In this document: one piece after another, positions 52,501 through 58,719 of the stretch
Numbering within the stretch: position 1 is the stretch's first letter
How the letters are laid out: every line of letters starts with the position of its first letter
Virus record (IMG/VR): IMGVR_UViG_3300032224_001146
Coordinates: 23,194 to 87,193 of that record
Strand: one strand, 5' to 3'
DNA: 64,000 bases
Source of the DNA: a virus
Translations under genes and position numbers: made by a program
The notes under the pieces: model-generated
The model's input: the letters and a program-made list of their open reading frames with translations, nothing else
Told to the model about the DNA's origin: nothing
Database searches by the model: none

Positions 52501-52852
52501 TGGTCAGATGTACTTCATTTTAGTTGGAGACAATCGTATTGCAAGATATGTCAAGGTTGTTGATATTAAACCAGATTCAGATGATGTATTTGTAGACTAT
52601 TTATATCGTGCAAGTTATGATAGTATACCTGATGAACAGTACATGGTTCTTAACTTTACTCCTTATAAGACTAAGGCGGGAAAGACGATGGCACACGTAG
52701 TGTTAACAAATAAAGATAGAGAATTGACAAGAGCAATTGCATTCCCAACTATGTATAAGTTAGCTTTAGCTAAGATGAGAGAAGGAATGGTTTGCGATAT
52801 TACACTTTCTAAATTAGAAGATGGAACTTTATTGATAAAGGAAATAAGATGA
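49574..52852 (+). CDS. dnaE: C-family DNA polymerase III alpha subunit (DnaE)
   Basis: 1092 residues from TTG 49574. PHP domain at the start: HLHVHSYYSLMDG and AIAITDHGTLSS. Polymerase core: GPGRGSAAGSLVCYALGITE (palm), PDIDTDF at 419-425 (two catalytic Asp, D422 and D424), GVFQAEATPYT and INRKNGKEMIEFVHPIM in the fingers. The OB-like C-terminal region contains SFVMFGMVKAIKRGTGWARV. The DNA replicase makes the leading and lagging strands; a separate proofreading exonuclease gene is not seen nearby, although the PHP domain itself may proofread. Phage-encoded DnaE is known but uncommon. Confidence 0.93.
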   Translation: MNKDFTHLHVHSYYSLMDGYNSPKELMQAAKDNGQTAIAITDHGTLSSHRDLQIAAKELGLKPILGVEAYISPTDRFDRSSKTDKTIQAYNHIILLAKNQTGLNNIHKLQELAWTEGFYHKPRIDREILAENKEGIIILSGCLNGLISKAIEKEDDQQARMMLKWFKQTFGEDFYVEVQPDNPVEVNNKLLQLADEAGIKSVATADAHFSKESERSAEEAMLILSTSPKVNKDLDFDKSRTMTDMFERFNYLWPDRRISFEHLDLFIMSREELAASFASKGITRTDILDNTNLIANQVEEYNFNQGLDLLPVPKTNADDTLKELALKGLERLGKAKEAQYMERLQEELGVIASKNFASYFLIVSDMINWAKDNGIRVGPGRGSAAGSLVCYALGITEVDPIKYDLLFFRFINPERNDFPDIDTDFEDRRRKEVKEYLKKRFKHVASISTFTYFKDKGAIRDAARVFMIPLQEVNRALKSVDTFEDYVDSPNTREFRNKYPEVEWLANNWRGRIRSTGVHAAGVVVAKDDLRNYAPIETREDPQDKVSGRIPVVGYDMDQVADVGLIKLDALGLKALSIISDTLASIKDRYDKDIVLSEIALDDRKVYRDLSDGYTKGVFQAEATPYTNLLIKMGVDNFEDLAASNALVRPGAMNTVGASYINRKNGKEMIEFVHPIMQPFTKNTYGVIIYQEQVMQACVYLGGMSWSEADKVRKIIGKKKDAKEFDQFKDQFVTGASQHITKEQAEHLWHDFEAHAGYSFNRSHAVAYSMVSYWTAWLKHYYPLEFMFAILKNEQSIDSRTEYLIESKRLGLKVLLPHINESEIDFSLQAQAMRFGLADIKYISDNISAKIIKERPYLSYEDFTKKASAKGSGINSRAISALNAIGAAAFKDNARTGLEQDNFYEYLGIPQFNLLDLPPWIKAQARPIEEFEDLGSFVMFGMVKAIKRGTGWARVELVDETGSVGLFHNEQTQIEIGQMYFILVGDNRIARYVKVVDIKPDSDDVFVDYLYRASYDSIPDEQYMVLNFTPYKTKAGKTMAHVVLTNKDRELTRAIAFPTMYKLALAKMREGMVCDITLSKLEDGTLLIKEIR

Positions 52853-53082
52853 TAGAGGTAGTTTTAACAGAACAAGAAGCAAAGTCTTTAGAAGATACAG
52901 TTGTGTACCATATGGAACAATGCTTTAATAGTCTATATGATACAGAAGAAGTGGCAGAAGATTGGGAGCCATGGCAACCATTTGATGGGTGTTCTAATTG
53001 TGAAACACGAGAATATTTAATGACAACTTTTAACTGGTTAAAGGAAAACAAAGACCTTGCAATTTATGTGGAGGATAACTAA
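52849..53082 (+). CDS. Unknown small acidic protein
   Basis: 77 residues. Start overlaps the polymerase stop by 4 bases (ATGA). Acidic, with WEPWQPFDGCSNCETREYLM around residues 42-60: a CSNC could be half a zinc site but no partner knuckle is visible. Helical N-terminus (LTEQEAKSLEDTVVYHMEQC). Unknown function, probably an early replication-module protein. Confidence 0.5.
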   Translation: MIEVVLTEQEAKSLEDTVVYHMEQCFNSLYDTEEVAEDWEPWQPFDGCSNCETREYLMTTFNWLKENKDLAIYVEDN

Positions 53083-53327
53083 TGGAGTCTGATTTTCAAA
53101 TTAGTCCAACAGCAATGTTGGTTGCAGTATTAAAAACAATTAAGTCTGTTGATGTTCCATCAACACTACTTTTAAATCCAGATCAAAATGATACTGGGCT
53201 GTTGGTTTCTTATAACGAAGAGGCCCAGACATTTACAATAGCATTAGGAGAAAATAATGGGAGCAATAACAACGAACAACTTCAGAGTTCCAGCGAACTC
53301 GGAGAAAACGACGGAGACAGCAAGTAA
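53082..53327 (+). CDS. Unknown small protein
   Basis: 81 residues, start sharing its A with the previous stop. SPTAMLVAVLKTIKSVDVPS and LLVSYNEEAQTFTIALGENN form a small alpha/beta domain; the last 20 residues (Asn/Ser/Glu-rich) overlap the MazG gene by 71 bases. It may be a regulator, but nothing in it is diagnostic. Confidence 0.45.
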   Translation: MESDFQISPTAMLVAVLKTIKSVDVPSTLLLNPDQNDTGLLVSYNEEAQTFTIALGENNGSNNNEQLQSSSELGENDGDSK

Positions 53328-53661
53328 TTCAATCATAGAGTTTGGCTTGGATGCATTTGCAGCAACACTTCATGAGTCAGCAATTGAAAAAGGATTTTGG
53401 GAAGGCGAAATTTCTTTTGATAAGCTAGGAAATAAATTGGCTCTTGTTCATTCAGAGGTAACAGAAATATTAGAAGCATTAAGAAAAGATAAGGGTAGCC
53501 ATGAAATTGTAGAAGAGATTTCAGACGTTATCATTAGATTGTTAGATGTTTATGCAGCGATGAGAAATGCTGGAATTGTTGAAGATTCACTTGATGATGT
53601 TTTAGACTTTAAAGTAAATAAAAATAAAAACCGTCCAAGACTTCACGGCAATTTATTTTAA
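53257..53661 (+). CDS. mazG: MazG-like nucleotide pyrophosphohydrolase
   Basis: 134 residues. Metal-binding ExxE pair at HSEVTEILEALR (E67, E70) and ExxD at EIVEEISDVIIRL (E87, D90), the all-alpha NTP pyrophosphatase signature. This domain hydrolyses (d)NTPs to (d)NMPs, and phage versions may relieve stringent signals or clean up modified nucleotides. AGGAGAAAATA precedes the ATG, and it overlaps the previous gene by 71 bases. The N-terminal 25 residues are poorly conserved-looking. It is followed by the RecA gene with its own promoter. Confidence 0.8.
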   Translation: MGAITTNNFRVPANSEKTTETASNSIIEFGLDAFAATLHESAIEKGFWEGEISFDKLGNKLALVHSEVTEILEALRKDKGSHEIVEEISDVIIRLLDVYAAMRNAGIVEDSLDDVLDFKVNKNKNRPRLHGNLF

Positions 53662-53670
53662 TGCTATACT
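53662..53670 (+). promoter_or_regulatory. Extended -10 promoter for recA
   Basis: TGC plus TATACT (53665-53670), right after the MazG stop. The start is predicted near 53677, with a short leader carrying AAAGAG before the ATG at 53692. The -35 is weak. Confidence 0.5.
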
Positions 53671-53691
53671 AAACAAAAGAAAAGAGTTCAA

Positions 53692-54690
53692 ATGAACATA
53701 GAAGATATTTTATCTAATTTAGATCCAAAAACAAGAAAAAGAGTTCAATCAGCAGTTGATGTTAAAGTTGAAAAACAATTAACACCAAGTATCGGTCTTA
53801 ACATGGCATTAAAAGGTGGACTTGGATATGGCCGTCAGGCTTTAATCTGGGGAAACAAATCAGCAGGCAAGTCGTCTTTTTGTTTACAAATGATCGCACT
53901 TGCACAGCAAGAAGGTAAGACATGTGCTTGGATTGATGCTGAGGCATCATACGATCAATCGTGGGCAGAATTATTGGGAGTAGATTCATCTTCCCTTATT
54001 TATTCTTCAGCAAAAACTGTTAACGATATGGTTGATGTTGCTACAAAACTTATGGAAGCGGGAGTAGATTTAATTGTTGTTGATTCCATCTCAGCACTTC
54101 TTCCAGCTATTTACTTTGAAAAAGATGGAAATGAAATGAAAGATTTGCAAGACACCAAGCAAATCGGAGCAGAAGCAAAGGATATGACCCATGCGGTCAA
54201 GATGTTAAATTATGCAAACAAAAACACATTACTTGTTCTCATCTCACAACAACGAAATCAGTTTGGATCTATGCATGCTTCGCACATCCCCACGGGTGGA
54301 ATGGCAGTCAAGTTCTTTTCCTCAACAGTCATTAAACTTTGGTCGTCAGAGGCTGAAGCTAATGCTATTAAGGCTGGCATTAAAGTTGGCGACAAGATTA
54401 TCGAACAAAGAGTCGGAAGACCAGTTAACTGGATTATTGATTACAACAAACTCGGCCCCCCTAATCTATCAGGACAATATGACTTTTACTACCAGGGGGA
54501 CTCTTTGGGTGTAGATAGTGTTGGTGAAACTCTTGACGTTGCTGAAATGATGGGCATTGTTCAAAAGGGAGGAGCATGGTACACAGTTGGGGAAGAAAGA
54601 TTCCAAGGACGTGCAAAGACAGTTGAATATCTTCGTGAAAATAAAGAAGTAGTTGGAAAACTTAAGGAGGAAATTCATGTCAGATCTTAA
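53692..54690 (+). CDS. recA: RecA-family recombinase
   Basis: 332 residues. Walker A GNKSAGKSS at 54-62, CAWIDAEASYDQSWAELLGV (the DAE segment), VDLIVVDSISALLPA (Walker B), then ISQQRNQFGSMH and IPTGGMAVKFFSSTVIKL, corresponding to the L1/L2 loop region. Lacks a long acidic tail, so it is a short RecA. It catalyses strand exchange for replication fork restart and recombination-dependent replication. It has its own promoter. No LexA-like gene is near, so it probably does not act in an SOS circuit of the phage. Confidence 0.92.
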   Translation: MNIEDILSNLDPKTRKRVQSAVDVKVEKQLTPSIGLNMALKGGLGYGRQALIWGNKSAGKSSFCLQMIALAQQEGKTCAWIDAEASYDQSWAELLGVDSSSLIYSSAKTVNDMVDVATKLMEAGVDLIVVDSISALLPAIYFEKDGNEMKDLQDTKQIGAEAKDMTHAVKMLNYANKNTLLVLISQQRNQFGSMHASHIPTGGMAVKFFSSTVIKLWSSEAEANAIKAGIKVGDKIIEQRVGRPVNWIIDYNKLGPPNLSGQYDFYYQGDSLGVDSVGETLDVAEMMGIVQKGGAWYTVGEERFQGRAKTVEYLRENKEVVGKLKEEIHVRS

Positions 54691-54877
54691 TAACATTTTA
54701 GGTCAAGTAAAAGGAACAGTTAAAAAGGAATCACAAGAAGTTGTGCCAGTTGTTGGTGGTTCTTTTGTTTGTCAGGAATGTTCAGAAGAAGTTGAAAATG
54801 CATCTCATTATGTAAAGAAAGAAAAATTGATGTGGGTATGTTCTGAAGGACACATTTCATCAATTGTTTTTAAATAA
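54677..54877 (+). CDS. Small zinc-binding protein
   Basis: 66 residues from ATG 54677, behind TAAGGAGGAAA, an excellent Shine-Dalgarno inside the RecA gene; a reading from 54653 would be too far upstream. CQECSEEVENASH, then WVCSEGH: two CxxC/CxxxH-type half-sites for one zinc. The N-terminal part (NNILGQVKGTVKKESQEVVP) is charged. Coupled to RecA and the next gene. Function unknown; may be a nuclease or recombinase accessory. Confidence 0.55.
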   Translation: MSDLNNILGQVKGTVKKESQEVVPVVGGSFVCQECSEEVENASHYVKKEKLMWVCSEGHISSIVFK

Positions 54878-55182
54878 TGTCTGAGCGTTCTGAGATTAAA
54901 AGAGATGGTGCTAAAGCACAAAAAAACTCTGGACGTGGTGATTATCAAAAAGGTGATGCTCAATGGAAGAAGTTCTTAGTGGATTACAAGGAAGCTTCTA
55001 AATCATTTACATTAAATAAGCCAGTCTGGTCTAAGATTTGTACTGACACTTTTAAAGTAAGCAGAGATAAGCATCCAGCTTTAAAAATAATTATTGGCGA
55101 GGAATCCAAGGTTAGACTTGGAATTATTGAATGGTCTATTCTGGAAGAATTGATCCAATGTTGGGAGGAAAACCATGAGTGA
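54877..55182 (+). CDS. Small PD-(D/E)XK-like putative nuclease
   Basis: 101 residues. The N-terminus carries SGRGDYQKGDAQWKKFLVDY with GD at 26-27 and a D36-Y-K38 segment, the spacing expected of a small PD-(D/E)XK nuclease (resolvase/VRR-NUC-like). A helix then follows (WSKICTDTFKVSRDKHPALK), then the strand KIIIGEESKVRLGIIEW. The overlapping stop/start pairs on both sides put it in the RecA-to-RuvC repair cluster. It could be a Holliday junction or flap nuclease; the motif is short, so the call is tentative. Confidence 0.5.
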   Translation: MSERSEIKRDGAKAQKNSGRGDYQKGDAQWKKFLVDYKEASKSFTLNKPVWSKICTDTFKVSRDKHPALKIIIGEESKVRLGIIEWSILEELIQCWEENHE

Positions 55183-55510
55183 TAAAAGCACACTAGAGTT
55201 GATTAGTGAGATCACTGAGTTTAATGACATGCATGAGTTTATGGCTGATGAACAGTTAGACAGAGCTCTTGCAATTCTGGTAAAATTAATTATGAACCCA
55301 GAAGTGCCTTCTGCTAAAGCACCAGTATTAATTATTGAGCTACAAGCACTTAGTGCAAAGCTTGCAATCCTAGCATCATTTTATGCTACGTTTGCAAAAG
55401 ATAAAGCTGGCACACTGAATAACAACAAGAAGAATGTTTATTATTCAGTCAAAGAAGCACTGGACAGACTTGTGGATGCATTGAAGTATGCTGCAAGAAA
55501 TAATTATTGA
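55175..55510 (+). CDS. Unknown helical protein
   Basis: 111 residues, start inside the previous gene's end with GGGAGGA upstream. Helical and hydrophobic-periodic: MADEQLDRALAILVKLIMNP, VLIIELQALSAKLAILASFY and VKEALDRLVDALKYAARNN. No Cys, no membrane segment. Located between two nuclease genes, so a nuclease partner or clamp-type adaptor is imaginable, but nothing proves it. Confidence 0.5.
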   Translation: MSDKSTLELISEITEFNDMHEFMADEQLDRALAILVKLIMNPEVPSAKAPVLIIELQALSAKLAILASFYATFAKDKAGTLNNNKKNVYYSVKEALDRLVDALKYAARNNY

Positions 55511-55517
55511 GGAATAA

Positions 55518-56306
55518 ATGGCTAAAGGCATTGTAAATAATTTAAAGTTTAGAAAGTATGCAGGAAAGTTTGACGCAGAACTTTTTGGACAAAGGCTTGA
55601 TGATGCCTACCTATCAACAAAACGTGCAGACGGAGAAATGACAAAATATTCATTTAGTCCAAGCACAATTGGTTATGGTCATGGAAATTGTCCTAGATAT
55701 TGGTACATGGCATTTAGTGGTGCAACTTTTATTGATGATAACAAAGCACAATCTGTTGCTAATATGGCACAAGGAACTCAAGCTCATGAACGCTTGCAGA
55801 AGCTTATTGCAACTATGCCAGAGTTTGTTGAAGAAGAACGTGAGATACGAAATGATTATCCTCCAATTAGAGGTTTTATTGACCTTGTCATGAATTATGA
55901 TGGTGAGACTGTCATTGGTGAAATTAAAACAGCTAAGCAAGAAGTCTGGGATACAAGACAAGCAGAAATGAAATCTTCTGCAAACCATATGCTTCAACTT
56001 CTTACATACATGAAACTTACTGGTGCCAAAGAAGGTTTCTTTCTTTATGAAAATAAAAACACTCAAGAGCTTTTAACTATTCCAATTCAAATGAATGATC
56101 GAAATCAAAAAATAATTGATGATACATTTGCATGGTTGTGTAAAGTTTGGGATAATTTTAAAGAAGGAGACCTTCCAGTAAGACCAGATGGGGCTGTTAA
56201 AACAAAATCCCCATGCACGTATTGCCCAATTAAAAAGGAATGCTGGTCTAAGACTGCCGATGAGGGTAGTATTGAAATAGAAATGTTTAAGGTTCCGCAA
56301 ATATGA
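55518..56306 (+). CDS. Cas4/RecB-like PD-(D/E)XK exonuclease with Fe-S cysteines
   Basis: 262 residues. PD-(D/E)XK core: GFIDLVM (D122), then VIGEIKTAK (E135, K137), and MLQLLTYMKL (Q160 motif). Four Cys in the Cas4/AddB Fe-S arrangement: C58 (HGNCPRYWY) and C233, C236, C242 (PCTYCPIKKEC). Such phage Cas4-like proteins degrade DNA ends, often 5' to 3'. It has no CRISPR partner here, so recombination or host DNA turnover is the likely use. AGGAATAA precedes the start. It ends in an overlap with a zinc-finger gene. Confidence 0.85.
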   Translation: MAKGIVNNLKFRKYAGKFDAELFGQRLDDAYLSTKRADGEMTKYSFSPSTIGYGHGNCPRYWYMAFSGATFIDDNKAQSVANMAQGTQAHERLQKLIATMPEFVEEEREIRNDYPPIRGFIDLVMNYDGETVIGEIKTAKQEVWDTRQAEMKSSANHMLQLLTYMKLTGAKEGFFLYENKNTQELLTIPIQMNDRNQKIIDDTFAWLCKVWDNFKEGDLPVRPDGAVKTKSPCTYCPIKKECWSKTADEGSIEIEMFKVPQI

Positions 56307-56578
56307 TTTGTGCAAACTCAGATTGCAAAGAAGAGTTTAAGCCAAAAACTCATAATCAAAAATATTGCTCTGATGAATGCTGCCGTATTGCTACAAATAG
56401 ACGGATTATGGAAAAGTATTATGAAAAAAAAGCAATCAGAAATGGTGCAGTAAGACTTTGTAAATGTGGCGGAGAGCTTAGTCGTTATAGCGAATCTAAA
56501 GTCTGTACTATGTGTATTGATAAAGAAAAACGGGAAACACGTAAAAGGTTAAAGGACATGTTAAATGGGATTAGCTAG
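56303..56578 (+). CDS. Zinc-finger protein, possible FLZ-like/DksA-like
   Basis: 91 residues. ICANSDCKEEFKPKTHNQKY, CSDECCR, then KCGGEL and CTMCIDKE: seven or eight Cys in two knuckles. The first (CxxxxC...CSDECC) resembles zinc-binding motifs of YHS/FCS type ('N-Q-K-Y-C-S-D-x-C'), common in phage DNA-module genes. A basic C-terminus (KEKRETRKRLKDMLN) may bind nucleic acid. It overlaps both neighbours. Function unknown. Confidence 0.55.
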   Translation: MICANSDCKEEFKPKTHNQKYCSDECCRIATNRRIMEKYYEKKAIRNGAVRLCKCGGELSRYSESKVCTMCIDKEKRETRKRLKDMLNGIS

Positions 56579-57131
56579 TCTAGTTAAAACCAAAGCCCCA
56601 AGAGTTCTTGGCATAGACGCCTCAACAAATTCAATAGCATTTTGCCTTATGGAAAATGATAAACCTCTTAAGTGGGGAAAGATTGAATTAAATGGTATGG
56701 ATATATATGAAAAGATATATGATGCCAAAATAAAGATGAATGCAATGCTTCAGGAACTTAAAGCAGATTATATTGTAGTAGAAGGAGCAGTGCTTGTCAG
56801 ATCTCCAGATGCTGTGATAAAATTGTCTTATGTGTATGGCGTTGTTATTGCTGAGCTTATGTCTACTGGAGCTAAGGTTATCACTATTTCTCCTACCTCT
56901 TGGCAGGCTTATATTGGAAACAAAAATCCAACAAAAGCGGAGAAAGAAGCAATTAGATTAAAGAGTCCTGGGTATGCAGACTCATGGTACAAAAATCAAA
57001 TTAGAAATATGAGAAAGCAAAGAACTGCAGACTACTTTAATCTTAAGTATAACCTTAAGGTTACAGATTTTGATGTTGCTGACTCTTTTGGGATTGCTCA
57101 TTACGGAAATCAGGTTTTGACAGAACGATGA
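56565..57131 (+). CDS. ruvC: RuvC-like Holliday junction resolvase
   Basis: 188 residues. RNase H-fold acidic residues are in place: VLGIDASTNSIAF (D18), DYIVVEGAV (E73), and DFDVADSFGIAHYG (D170, D173). This is the RuvC/YqgF-like resolvase order, and it would resolve recombination or replication branches ahead of packaging. The start lies inside the upstream zinc-finger gene and its TGA overlaps the next ATG. The region around 115-150 (TSWQAYIGNKNPTKAEKEAI) is typical of phage RuvC relatives. Confidence 0.8.
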   Translation: MGLASLVKTKAPRVLGIDASTNSIAFCLMENDKPLKWGKIELNGMDIYEKIYDAKIKMNAMLQELKADYIVVEGAVLVRSPDAVIKLSYVYGVVIAELMSTGAKVITISPTSWQAYIGNKNPTKAEKEAIRLKSPGYADSWYKNQIRNMRKQRTADYFNLKYNLKVTDFDVADSFGIAHYGNQVLTER

Positions 57132-57274
57132 AACTATATCAAAGTAAAGATTGGTTGTTCAGAAGGTATGCGGTTCAAAAGAAAACTGTAACAGAAATAG
57201 CTAAAGAGTGTGATGTCTCTGCAATGACCATACAGAGATACTTAGAAAAGTTTGGATTAATTAAAAAAAGATGA
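57128..57274 (+). CDS. Tiny helix-turn-helix protein
   Basis: 48 residues, too short for most gene callers. The ATG overlaps the preceding TGA, and its own TGA overlaps the next ATG, so it is enclosed in a coupled string. TVTEIAKECDVSAMTIQRYL is a textbook homeodomain-like HTH, flanked by basic residues (KDWLFRRYAVQKK before, EKFGLIKKR after). A DNA-binding regulator or a terminase-type helper is plausible. Small HTHs of this kind are known in phage regulation. Confidence 0.6.
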   Translation: MKLYQSKDWLFRRYAVQKKTVTEIAKECDVSAMTIQRYLEKFGLIKKR

Positions 57275-57822
57275 GTAAAGACGTATGGCTAAATGCCAAT
57301 AAAGAAAATGCAGGAGACTTAATCCTTACTGGATATACTGGACCTTTTCAAGACATGCCAGTATATGATGAAATTAGATCGCTATTTGGACATGGATCAA
57401 TAGCTCTAGATTTTGGATGCGGGGTAGGAAGAAACTCTGTAGCCCTATCAGATACATATGATAAGGTTATTGCTTTTGATTTGCCAAGTATGATAAGTTT
57501 GGTTCCAGTAGATAATAAACTAAGCAATATAGAATATACAACCGACTGGGATTATGTAAAATCTTTTAAGTTTGATACTGTATTGGCAAGCCTTGTTTTT
57601 CAGCATATAGAAGATTCAGAACTAGATTCCTATCTAAAAGATTTGTCTCAAATAGCGGACAGACTAGTTCTTCATAGCAGAACATGGATTGATCATTCAG
57701 CATCACAGGTCTTGCCAATTGTAGAACAATATTTTATAATTGACACCATAGAGTATTCAAGAGATCCTAACAATCCAATTGAAGATCATTTTATTGCAAC
57801 ATTAAACAAAAAGGTGGACTAA
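57271..57822 (+). CDS. Class I SAM-dependent methyltransferase
   Basis: 183 residues. SAM motif ALDFGCGVGRNSVAL around 45-60, acidic strand VIAFDLPSMI, then FDTVLASLVFQHIEDSEL (motif IV region) and a closing RLVLHSRTW. The lack of a DPPY or PC motif argues against a DNA base methyltransferase; a small-molecule or protein MTase is likelier. The order with DUF1599 and RuvC-like genes suggests nucleotide or nucleic-acid metabolism. The substrate is not deducible. Confidence 0.7.
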   Translation: MSKDVWLNANKENAGDLILTGYTGPFQDMPVYDEIRSLFGHGSIALDFGCGVGRNSVALSDTYDKVIAFDLPSMISLVPVDNKLSNIEYTTDWDYVKSFKFDTVLASLVFQHIEDSELDSYLKDLSQIADRLVLHSRTWIDHSASQVLPIVEQYFIIDTIEYSRDPNNPIEDHFIATLNKKVD

Positions 57823-58151
57823 TGTTAAAGCCAGTATTTGAAGATGTCACGCAGTTTAATTGCAATGACCTGTATTTGCATTCAGTAGGTGCTCCGTCTG
57901 GAAATAAAATTTGGTCAGCATGCCATGAAATTGCACACCTTCTTATTGAAAAGAATATATCTTATGGAGATTCAGCTTTGAACCCTGCAAGAATATTTTC
58001 ACAGTCGGGACCAACAGAACAACTAAAGGTTCGCATTGATGATAAGCTTAATAGAGTTATGAATAATCAAGGATATGCTGGCGATAATGATATTGATGAT
58101 TTAATTGGATATTTAATTCTTTATAAGATTGCCAACGCTGAATCAAATTGA
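57822..58151 (+). CDS. DUF1599/nucleotide modification associated domain protein
   Basis: 109 residues. HEIAHLLIEKNISYGDSALN, PARIFSQSGPTEQLKVRIDD, KLNRVMNNQGYAGDNDIDDL and GYLILYKIA match the DUF1599 (Nmad1-type) pattern, which is recurrent near phage base-modification genes. The first base of the ATG overlaps the preceding stop. It may participate in nucleotide metabolism; the biochemical role of the family is not firmly established. No catalytic partner for a modified base is evident in the window. Confidence 0.65.
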   Translation: MLKPVFEDVTQFNCNDLYLHSVGAPSGNKIWSACHEIAHLLIEKNISYGDSALNPARIFSQSGPTEQLKVRIDDKLNRVMNNQGYAGDNDIDDLIGYLILYKIANAESN

Positions 58152-58176
58152 CATTTTAGTCAACTAAAAGTATACT
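58148..58176 (+). promoter_or_regulatory. Promoter for the terminase genes, leaderless
   Basis: TTGACA (58148-58153), exactly 17-bp spacer, TATACT (58171-58176), a near-ideal sigma-70 type site. The ATG at 58183 lies six bases beyond the -10, so the message should start at or beside the start codon. The -35 overlaps the stop codon of the previous gene. Confidence 0.7.
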
Positions 58177-58182
58177 TATATA

Positions 58183-58719
58183 ATGAGTGAAATAGAGATA
58201 GCTGACCATTTTGACCGCATGAACAAGGTCATTACAGAGTCGCTAAAAGGTAGCAACCCAACTCAAATTGCATCTATCACTGGCATAAAGCGAGCCGAAG
58301 TTCTAGATCTTATTGAAGAATGGAAGGGCGTTGTTAAAAACGATTCCAGCATAAGAGATAGAGCAAAAGAAGCCCTGGTGGGGGCAGATGAACATTACAA
58401 CATGCTTATTAAAGAAGCATGGAGAACCGTAGAGCAGGCAGATCTTGCTGATGCTTTAAACGTTAAATCTGGAACATTAAAACTTATTGCAGATATTGAA
58501 GCTAAAAGAATTGGCATGCTTCAGTCCGTAGGTGTTCTTGAAAATACAGAGATAGCTTCTCAAATTGCTGAAACAGAACGCAAGCAAGAAATCCTTGTAA
58601 AGATATTAAGGGAAGTAACATCTTCATGCCCTAAATGTAAGATGGATGTAGCAAAAAGATTGTCACAAATTTCTGGCGTTGTTGAGCCAATTGTGATTGA
58701 GGAAGCTAGTGGAATTTGA
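58183..58719 (+). CDS. terS: Small terminase subunit
   Basis: 178 residues from ATG 58183, with no Shine-Dalgarno and a -10 six bases upstream. N-terminal HTH-like segment: NPTQIASITGIKRAEVLDLI. Central helices (AKEALVGADEHYNMLIKEAW, ADALNVKSGTLKLIADIEAK) and a CPKCKMD knuckle near 148. This is the DNA-recognition subunit that starts packaging and docks the large subunit. It is immediately followed by the large terminase, with an 11-base overlap. The CxxC is unusual for the family and could bind zinc with an unseen partner. Confidence 0.8.
   Translation: MSEIEIADHFDRMNKVITESLKGSNPTQIASITGIKRAEVLDLIEEWKGVVKNDSSIRDRAKEALVGADEHYNMLIKEAWRTVEQADLADALNVKSGTLKLIADIEAKRIGMLQSVGVLENTEIASQIAETERKQEILVKILREVTSSCPKCKMDVAKRLSQISGVVEPIVIEEASGI

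Noticed and set aside
55518-56306. Cas4 gene as evidence of a CRISPR system
   Set aside because: No cas1, cas2 or repeat array is near; the protein fits the phage-encoded Cas4-like recombination exonuclease.
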